Below, piece by piece: positions 1 to 5,650 of a DNA stretch of 5,650 nucleotides. The notes under the pieces were generated by a model. The model was given only the letters and a program-made list of their open reading frames with translations. It ran no database searches and was not told the origin of the DNA. Position 1 is the stretch's first letter, and every line of letters starts with the position of its first letter. This stretch comes from Bacteroidales bacterium. Its GTDB lineage: Bacteria > Bacteroidota > Bacteroidia > Bacteroidales > JAAUTT01. Both the position numbers and the translations under genes were made by a program. The stretch lies in the NCBI GenBank assembly GCA_012031335.1, contig JAAUTT010000354.1, positions 1 through 5,650 on the forward strand. The letters are read 5' to 3'.

Positions 1-557
1 TACAATAACATCACCAGGTTGGATCCGATGATTTGAAATTACATCACTTCTTTTCATCCGGCAAACCACCGTTGAATCAACTATTATTGTACGAACCAGG
101 TCGCCAACATCTGCCGTTTCTCCTCCCGATGAATAGATGTTTACATTTTGTTCGCGCAGTTCTGCCAACAATTCTTCAGTGCCATTGATAATAGCGGAAA
201 TTACCTCACCGGGAACCAGAAGTTTGTTTCGGCCTATTGTGGAAGAAACAATTATGTTATCGACAGCGCCAACACAAAGCAGGTCGTCGATATTCATGAT
301 GAGGGCATCCTGAGCGATACCTTTCCATACGGAGAGGTCGCCGGTTTCTTTCCAGTAAATATAAGCTAAGGACGATTTGGTGCCGGCACGTCGGCATGCA
401 TTATAAGGCAATAGTCAGGATCGCCGGTTAGCATATCAGGAATTACCTTACAGAAGGCTTTTGGAAACAAACCTTTGTCAATATCTTTAATAGCGGCATG
501 CACGTCTCCCTTGGATGCGGAAACGCCACGCTGGTTGTATCTCGATTCTCCGGACAT
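1..557 (-). CDS. purM: Phosphoribosylformylglycinamidine cyclo-ligase (AIR synthase), N-terminal part, one frameshift
   Basis: PurM makes aminoimidazole ribonucleotide from FGAM with ATP in cytoplasmic de novo purine synthesis. The first 186 residues are present; the rest lies beyond the left edge. Seen in the sequence: the start MSGESRYNQRGVSASKGDVH, then HADGAGTKSS (about 54-63, ATP/substrate loop), DDLLCVGAVDN (91-101), GGETADVGD (145-153) and a run to PGDVIV at the edge. This matches the Bacteroidota form of PurM from memory of the family. The reading frame breaks after HAD: one C is missing on the plus strand between 389 and 390 (GG to G on the coding strand). Restoring it joins the two frames exactly, with no other break down to base 1. 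The ATG at 557 sits 15 bases after the porE stop, with no Shine-Dalgarno sequence, so co-transcription with porE is likely. Because the gene is normally a housekeeping gene, the frameshift is probably a sequence error. Confidence 0.9.
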
Positions 558-572
558 AATTAAGTTACCGAA

Positions 573-2553
573 TTATTTTTGAGCTGAATAGTCGGTCCGC
601 AATACCCTGAATTCCGTACGACGGTTTATCTGATGTGCAATTTCCTGCAAATCCGAATCGGGAAGTTTGCTGATATATTCTTCAGTCAGCACTGTTCCAT
701 CCTTGAGGAAAGGGTATTGTTGGGCCAGTTTTGTATCTACTGTTTTCGGATCTGATTCACCATAACCCTTAGCAGTAAGACGATCGGAGGTTACACCTTT
801 GGATATCAGGTAATTTACTACCGACTGAGCTCTGCGCTGAGAAAGTGATATGTTATCAGCATCGCCGCCACGGGAGTCAGTGTGCGCTCCAAGTTCAATG
901 GTAATATTAGGGTTGTCAGCAAGCGTTTCAATAAGCTCGTCGAGTGCTACCATTGATTCGGGACGAAGGTCAGCTTTGGCATAATCGTAAAAGATATTTG
1001 GAAGCTCAATTGGCTTTTCTATGGAGGAGAGGTAAATAACGGTGCGGAAGTCTTTACTCTTATCCAGCCTTGGTGGTTCTCTTTCCTTTCCGTTCAGTAA
1101 CCTTCCTTAGATCCGATAAGCACATAATCGGTTGCAGCTTTCATGATCATCCTGAAATTACCACTTTTATCGGACTTGATATCGACTGTTAGTCCATCGC
1201 TGCTGACTGATTTGATATTGGCCTCGGCAATTGGCTGGTCGGTTTTCTCATCTTTTACTAAACCTATAAGGTTAAATTTAAGAGGAGGGAGGTTGAAGGT
1301 GAATATATCATCGTCGCCTTTAGCAGTGCGGCTTGAACTTAAATAACCCTTTTCAACGTCATTCTGAAAAACAATACCGAAGTCATCAGCATTAGAGTTT
1401 ACCGGGGTTTCCATATTTTCAACTTTCCAGCTTCCGTTAGTGTTTTGTTTTGCCTTGAAAATATCGAGTCCCCCCAAACCTGGATGACCGTTGGAAGAAA
1501 AATAAAAAGTGCCATCGCTGTGAATATAGGGAAATACTTCCTCGCCCGGCGTATTGATGTCGGCGCCCAGGTTTTCGGGAGTACTCCATTCATCCCCTTT
1601 ATTGGCACGGGTAACTTTCCAGATATCTTTGCCTCCAAATCCGCCTGGCATGTCTGATACAAAATACAGGATAAGTTCATCGGCTGACACTGCAGGGTGA
1701 GCAACAACAATTGAGTCGCCGGCAATTTCTATAGGTTTGTCCTTTCCCCAGTTTTCGCCATCGCGTTCAGAATAATAAATCTGACATCCGAAGGATTGGT
1801 TTTTACCCTTTTTACAACGGGTAAAATAAGGGTGTTAAAATCTTTTGAAACACAGGGAGTACCTTCTTCGAATTCGGTATTGATATTTTCACCCAGGGGA
1901 ATAGGCTCGCTCCAGGTGCCTTTGCGATCCATACGGGTTATGTAGATGTCTGTAAAATTCTGACCAGTAGCACCGTGAGTTGCTGTTCCTGTGGATCCGT
2001 CGCGCGAGGATGTGATAAAAACAGTTCCGTAATCATCACTGGCAAAAGTTGGGGCAAAATCATTCTCCTTTGAGTTGAAAAATTTCATATTATCTACCTG
2101 GTATCCACTTGGGTTATCCATCCATTTCATGGCCAGGTCGCACGATTTTATGCCGTCATTTGCTCTGGTTTCATCAGTGGATAGCTCTTTGTATTTCTTA
2201 AAATCTTCCTTGGCTTCCTCATACTTCATGTTCATTTTTTTGGCTTCGGCCATATAGTAATAGGCCAAGGGCTCGGGGATACCTCTTTTTATGGCTTTGT
2301 CGTACCAAAGTTCGGCTTTAACCGGTTCATTCGTAAGTCTGTAACATTCAGCAATTTTATACAGAATTACAGCTCTGGTCGACTTATCAGTAATTGAATT
2401 ATAAGCAGCCCTGTATAAATCGAGGGCCACATAATACTCGCCTGCTTTAAATGCTGCTTCAGCCTTTGCCGTTTTATCGCGTTGCGAAAAGGCCTGTACA
2501 TTAATGATAAAGATTGCAATAAGAGAAATAAGAAAAAATTTATTTCTTTTCAT
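573..2553 (-). CDS. porE: PorE-like type IX secretion protein (TPR–PD40–CRD–OmpA), two frameshifts
   Basis: With two single missing bases restored this is a 660-residue exported protein. Domains in order: signal peptide (1-24, hydrophobic core then AFSQ, no lipobox cysteine); TPR-type helices (about 28-145); a PD40/WD40-like beta-propeller (about 165-420) with repeats such as FAPTFASDDYGTVFITSSRDG-like blades at 165, 229, 285, 339 and 391; a carboxypeptidase-regulatory-like fold (427-486, GLVKDEKTDQPIAEANI); and an OmpA C-terminal peptidoglycan-binding domain (about 516-657). The OmpA residues expected to bind diaminopimelate are present (D560 in AHTDSRG, R575 in LSQRRAQ), as is NRRTEF near the end. 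This domain order and length are those of PorE, which tethers the type IX secretion machine to peptidoglycan in the periplasm. Related OmpA/PD40 paralogues exist, so the exact symbol is likely, not certain. Frame breaks lie near 1828 (AAA to AA on the plus strand) and 1097 (GG to G). The ATG at 2553 directly precedes the signal peptide. Confidence 0.82.
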
Positions 2554-2590
2554 GTTTAAAGAAGTTTATAAGGGTCAGAAAATTTATTTT

Positions 2591-2607
2591 CCGAAGTGAT
2601 CATTCCG
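2591..2607. promoter_or_regulatory. Imperfect palindrome in the porE leader
   Basis: CCGAAGTGATCATTCCG centres on TGATCA, with CCGAA and TTCCG arms offset by one unpaired base. It lies about 40 bases upstream of the porE ATG, inside the leader predicted from the candidate promoter. It could be a weak operator or a small hairpin, but short palindromes of this quality arise by chance, and no function can be assigned. Confidence 0.2.
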
Positions 2608-2639
2608 TTCGAAATAATGGTATTACTGCAATTAAAGCG

Positions 2640-2670
2640 TAAAAATAGTTAATTTATTTTCTTAACCAAT
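2640..2670 (-). promoter_or_regulatory. Possible Bacteroidota-type promoter for porE–purM
   Basis: Read on the minus strand, ATTG (2670-2667) is followed after 19 bases by TATTTTTA (2647-2640). This resembles the Bacteroidota -33 TTTG / -7 TAnnTTTG pattern with one mismatch in each element. Transcription would begin near 2633 and leave a leader of about 80 bases before the porE ATG. The region is very AT-rich, so a chance match is possible. Confidence 0.35.
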
Positions 2671-2690
2671 TAAAAAAAAGCTACCCAAAA

Positions 2691-2722
2691 ATTGACAATA
2701 AGTAAAATACATTCTATATTTG
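2691..2722 (+). promoter_or_regulatory. Bacteroidota-type promoter for the HAD–ROK–deaminase cluster
   Basis: ATTG at 2691-2694 is a three-of-four match to the -33 TTTG element. It is followed after 20 bases by TATATTTG at 2715-2722, a perfect match to the -7 element TAnnTTTG. Known Bacteroidota promoters use this arrangement with about this spacing. Transcription should start about seven bases downstream, near 2729, leaving a leader of roughly 33 bases before the ATG at 2762. This also argues against the in-frame TTG at 2720 as the start of the HAD gene, since it lies inside the promoter. Confidence 0.7.
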
Positions 2723-2725
2723 TTT

Positions 2726-2744
2726 GTTCATTCATTGAATAAAC
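2726..2744. promoter_or_regulatory. 19-bp near-perfect palindrome, candidate operator at the transcription start
   Basis: GTTCATTCATTGAATAAAC is an odd-length palindrome: nine-base arms around a central T, with a single mismatched pair (C2729 against A2741), that is GTTYATTCA-n-TGAATRAAC. It starts four bases after the -7 element and covers the predicted transcription start, where a bound repressor would block initiation. ROK-family repressors bind palindromes of about this size, and a ROK regulator is encoded in the same cluster, so autoregulation is a reasonable inference. I saw no second copy in this window. Confidence 0.55.
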
Positions 2745-2761
2745 TTACAATTTTAGGTTTT

Positions 2762-3403
2762 ATGTATAAATATATTATTTTTGATATAGACGGAACGATG
2801 CTCGATACAGAAAAAGCAATTCTGTGTGCTTTGCAAAAACTACTTAAAATTGAAAAGAACAAAGATTATAGTGCCGATGAGTTATCCTTCGTACTTGGAA
2901 TACCCGGGCATATTGCGTTGGCAAAGCTTGATATTTCAAATATTGATAACGTAAATAATAAATGGAATAGTTACCTAAGGGAATACGACTCCTATATTCG
3001 TTTGTACCCTGGTATCAGCAGTACCGTAAGAAATCTTTCAGAAAATGGTATTATAACCGGGATTGTAACTTCCAAAACACGGGAGGAATATGAAGCTGAC
3101 TTTGTTCCATTCGGTATGCATACCTATTTTAATTATGTAGTATGTGCGGATGATACACAAAAGCATAAACCCCATCCCGAACCGTTATTAAAAGCCCTTG
3201 AGATGGCGAACATTTCGGCATCTCTTACCCTTTACATAGGCGATACTATATACGATCAACAATGTTCCCTGGCAGCTAAAGTAGACTTTGGACTGGCACT
3301 TTGGGGGACACATGATAAAGAATTAGCTGCCAAATACAGGTTTAATTCACCCATTGAAATTTCGGAGATATTTAGTTTTTGTTCATCACAAAAAACGGTT
3401 TAA
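2762..3403 (+). CDS. HAD-superfamily hydrolase, subfamily IA (phosphoglycolate-phosphatase-like)
   Basis: A complete 213-residue cytoplasmic phosphatase-like protein and the only main gene in the window with no break. All four HAD motifs are visible: motif I FDIDGT (D8 nucleophile, D10 acid/base), motif II VTS at 102-104, motif III lysine K136 in KHKPHPEP, and motif IV YIGDTIYD (D161 and D165, magnesium ligands). The helical stretch between motifs I and II (about 16-85) is the small C1 cap of subfamily IA, as in phosphoglycolate phosphatase (Gph), PpaX and beta-phosphoglucomutase. The substrate cannot be read from sequence; a sugar phosphate is plausible given the neighbours. The ATG at 2762 was chosen because MYKYIIFDIDGT is the usual HAD amino end and because an upstream TTG (2720) lies inside the promoter. 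The ROK gene begins two bases after the stop, so the two are probably translated together. Confidence 0.88.
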   Translation: MYKYIIFDIDGTMLDTEKAILCALQKLLKIEKNKDYSADELSFVLGIPGHIALAKLDISNIDNVNNKWNSYLREYDSYIRLYPGISSTVRNLSENGIITGIVTSKTREEYEADFVPFGMHTYFNYVVCADDTQKHKPHPEPLLKALEMANISASLTLYIGDTIYDQQCSLAAKVDFGLALWGTHDKELAAKYRFNSPIEISEIFSFCSSQKTV

Positions 3404-3405
3404 AA

Positions 3406-4565
3406 GTGGTAAAGAGTTTATTTAATTTAACTGAAAATAGTCATAAACAAGTGCTTAACCTGATACGTCTTTACAGAGAAATATCGGGAGCTGAGCTGGC
3501 CAGGCTTACAAACCTTCGTCCATCTACTGTGTTGTATATTTTGCGTATACTTGATGAAAAAGGACTGATAGAAATTAGCGGCACTGGCGAATCGACTACA
3601 AAAGGCGGTAAAAAGCCAACCCTTTGGAAAATTAAAAGTAATATCGGCTATGTAATTGGTCTTGAAATTCTTGTTCACAAAATAAGGATGGTTTTAACCG
3701 GTATTGAAGGCGCCTTCTGGATAAAACGGAACATATACCTGCCAGTAAACTAAATGATAAAAATACTGGTGGATGAATTGATAAAAGCCATTCAATCCCT
3801 CATAGATAAGCATAAACTTCCGCTTAATAAAATTGTTGGAGTTGGCATAGCAGTTCCTGGAATGGTCGATGGTAAAAATGGTCATATTCATTATGCTGCT
3901 GCTATGGGGGTGGAAAATTTCCCCTTGAAACTTAAACTCGAAAGTAAGTTGCAGCTTGAGTATACCATTGCTAATGACGCCAATGCAGGTGCAATGGATG
4001 TAAAATGGTACACTGAACCCAATCAGAAACTTCCGGCCAATATTGTTTATATAACATATAATCAGGGTGCCAAGAATTTGGGAGCAGGACTTATCATTAA
4101 CAATGTTTTATATTATGGTGTATCGGGTGCTGCAGGTGAGATTTTTTATCCGTTACCCAAAATTCCCTCAATTATTGAACGAGGAATAAAAAAGCTGGGT
4201 CCGGATCATCCGGTTCTGAAACACAATGCTGCCGAAGATGTGAAAATTTCAGATATCATGCAGTTTGCCAGACAAGATTGTTCTTTATCCACCTTCGTGA
4301 TCGAAGAAATTTGTAAAGTAATTGCAGATGAAATAGCCAGAACGATTGGGTTTATAAATCCCGATCTGATTGTTATTGGTGGCGAATATTACCATGCAGG
4401 AAGATTCTCCTGAAAAAATATATTGTGCCTTATGCCCACGAAAGAACAAGCGGTTACTTGAAGCACGGATATTATATGCCCGAAATCAGGTTTTCGCAGT
4501 TTGGGAAATTTTCGGTTGCAGCAGGAGCTACCGCTTTATTACTTAGTGAATTAATGGAAAACTAA
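3406..4565 (+). CDS. ROK-family transcriptional regulator (NagC/XylR-like), internal stop and one frameshift
   Basis: The full reading is about 386 residues, the usual length for a ROK repressor. Residues 14-56 form a winged helix-turn-helix (ISGAELARLTNLRPSTVLYI), and KGGKKPTLWKI links it to the sugar-kinase-like ROK fold: GYVIGLEILVHKIR (81-94), VGVGIAVPGMVDGKNG (144-159), NDAN (190-193), GAKNLGAGLIINN (221-233) and SGAAGEI (240-246). The phosphate loop reads EILVHK in place of the kinase DxGGT type, and the CxCGxxGCxE zinc motif is absent, so a sugar kinase role is unlikely. Breaks: an in-frame TAA at 3751-3753 (codon 116), inside the ROK fold, and a one-base loss at about 4401-4406, after which the frame runs KKYIVPYAHERTSGYLKHGY to the true stop at 4563. 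The GTG at 3406, two bases after the HAD stop, is the best start; no in-frame ATG precedes the helix-turn-helix. It likely represses its own cluster. Confidence 0.85.
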
Positions 4566-4576
4566 TCAGATTGTAT

Positions 4577-5618
4577 ATGAATTATAATGTTACAAGCAAG
4601 GTTGAAGAGTACTTCAAAAGTTTGAACAATGAGCTGGAAGACAGCAATTCATTGTTTAAAATACCCTTAATCCAGGTTGATAACTATGTTGAACTAGGCC
4701 AGCTAACAGCTTTACGATTTCTGGAATGGGTTTGTCTGAACCCGGGTGGGGTAGTAGCGCTTCCAACCGGACGAACTCCCGAGTTTTTTATCAAATGGAT
4801 GCAATATTACCTTGGTAACTGGGAAAAGGAATTAAGTAAAGGTTTGCTGGCAAAAATCGGATTCGACAGCAAAATAAAGCCCGATTTCAAATCGTTGCAT
4901 TTCTTTCAGCTCGACGAATTTTTCCCTATTAAGCCTGAGCATGAACGTTCTTTTACTTATTTTGTAAAGAAATACTATATCGATGGTTTTGGTTTCGACC
5001 AGAAAAAAACACATCTTATAAACACCTACCAGTTTACAGAAGCACAAAAAAAGATAGTAGGCGATATTCATAATATCGATTCTGTTTTTCCTGATGGAAT
5101 AATCGATCTTAGTCTCCGAATTAAGAAACCAACTACTGAGCAGGAAATCCTTAAGCATAAAACTATCAAACTCTTTGATGAATTCTGCGGAAAATATGAA
5201 GAAGAAATTCGTACCCTCGGTGGTATAGGATTTTTTCTGGGCGGATTGGACCCGACGGACACATTGCCTTTAATGTGAGAGGTTCGAGCCACATTCACAT
5301 ACACGTTTAACCAATATCAATTACGAAACACAGGCTGCTGCAGCGGCAGATCTTGGAGGTATTGAAGTTGTGCGTAAAAAAGCCGTAATAACCATGGGGC
5401 TCGAAACAATTACATATAATCCGCAGGCTGTTGCAGTGATTATTGCTGCAGGTGAAGCAAAAAGTCAGGTTGTTGCCGATGCTGTTCAGAAAGATTCGAG
5501 TCTTGAGTACCCCGGGAGCAGCCTTCAGAAACTTCCAAATGCCCGTTTCTTTATCACACGAAGTGCTAATGTTAAACTGAAGCTGACAGAGAAAAATATA
5601 AAAAAACTCTACCAATGA
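4577..5618 (+). CDS. Glucosamine-6-phosphate deaminase-like (NagB/6-phosphogluconolactonase fold), two frameshifts
   Basis: Restoring two missing bases gives 347 residues, about 80 longer than E. coli NagB (266), with extra sequence at the amino end and between about 165 and 210. Family motifs seen: ALPTGRTPEFF (61-71, phosphate loop), FFQLDEFFPIKPEHERSF (109-126; D113 matches NagB D72), GGIGPDGHIAFN (222-233; D227 and H229 match D141 and H143), KKAVITMGLETI (268-279) and AVAVIIAAGEAKSQVV (285-300). NagB turns glucosamine-6-phosphate into fructose-6-phosphate and ammonia. The residue matching NagB E148, which helps open the sugar ring, is V234 (FNVRGSS in place of FNEPxSS), so the substrate or mechanism may differ. 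Frame breaks lie near 5245 (GGAATT to GGATT) and near 5300 (CATACA, one base short). The ATG at 4577 lies 11 bases after the ROK stop; the in-frame TTG at 4571 is less likely. The stop overlaps the next ATG (ATGA). Confidence 0.83.
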
Positions 5619-5650
5619 AAATCAATATTTCATCCGAATATATTGAGAAA
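5615..5650 (+). CDS. Start of a fourth cluster gene, product unknown (cut by window edge)
   Basis: An ATG at 5615 overlaps the preceding stop as ATGA and opens a frame reading MKINISSEYIEK to the window edge with no stop. The 4-base overlap is typical of translationally coupled genes and places it in the same operon as the HAD, ROK and deaminase-like genes. Twelve codons are too few to recognise a family. Confidence 0.6.
   Translation, partial: MKINISSEYIEK

Noticed and set aside
148..369. Plus-strand frame of 73 residues
   Set aside because: It lies opposite strongly conserved purM coding sequence and shows no recognisable motifs.
366..557. A 63-residue minus-strand protein as a separate small gene
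   Set aside because: It is the amino end of purM, cut short by the one-base loss near 389; the conserved reading continues in the next frame.
1399..1725. Minus-strand frame of 108 residues inside porE
   Set aside because: The overlapping frame carries the PD40 blades; this one is rich in unrelated residues and is a shadow.
2671..2680. A-rich run between the divergent genes as a terminator
   Set aside because: No hairpin precedes it on either strand, and no gene ends there.
2720..2761. TTG at 2720 as the HAD start
   Set aside because: It falls inside the -7 element and upstream of the expected transcription start; ATG at 2762 begins right before motif I.
5231..5236. Run of six T as a programmed frameshift site in the deaminase-like gene
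   Set aside because: Breaks of the same kind occur in four genes, mostly without such a run, and a second loss follows at about 5300; sequence error is simpler.
5307..5615. Minus-strand frame of 102 residues opposite the deaminase-like gene
   Set aside because: The plus strand here encodes conserved NagB motifs; the antisense frame has no support.

Overview
The window comes from a member of the Bacteroidota, most likely the Bacteroidales/Marinilabiliales group (inference). Three things point there: a PurM of the Bacteroidota type (HADGAGTKSS, DDLLCVGA), a TPR–PD40–CRD–OmpA protein of the type IX secretion PorE kind, and promoter-like elements matching the Bacteroidota -33/-7 pattern (TTG…TAnnTTTG) with no Shine-Dalgarno sequences ahead of the genes.

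Layout: two gene groups diverge from an AT-rich gap at about 2554-2761. Leftward (minus strand) runs porE (2553-573), then, after 15 bases, purM (557 to beyond the left edge). Rightward (plus strand) runs a tight cluster: a HAD phosphatase (2762-3403), a ROK-family regulator with an N-terminal helix-turn-helix (3406-4565), a glucosamine-6-phosphate deaminase-like enzyme (4577-5618), and the first 12 codons of a fourth gene (from 5615) that overlaps the third by 4 bases.

Four of the five main genes are broken in the sequence as given, yet each reads as a full-length, well-conserved protein once single missing bases are restored. I find six such one-base losses (near 389, 1097, 1828, 4401, 5245 and 5300), plus one in-frame stop in the ROK gene (3751-3753). 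All six are deletions, most can be read as a shortened run of identical bases, and they hit purM, normally a housekeeping gene. The simplest reading is uncorrected sequencing error and not gene decay, so the genes are annotated here across the breaks.

Function: the left group combines an outer-membrane/peptidoglycan-anchoring secretion component with a purine biosynthesis enzyme, probably just co-transcribed. The right group looks like a self-regulated sugar-phosphate (perhaps amino-sugar) operon: a Bacteroidota-type promoter is followed immediately by a 19-bp near-perfect palindrome at the expected transcription start, a natural operator candidate for the ROK protein encoded two genes in. 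The ROK protein has lost the usual zinc and phosphate-binding signatures, and the deaminase-like enzyme lacks a catalytic glutamate of classical NagB, so the cluster may act on something other than standard glucosamine-6-phosphate. These are the most interesting points; I see no CRISPR array, mobile element, tRNA or rRNA.
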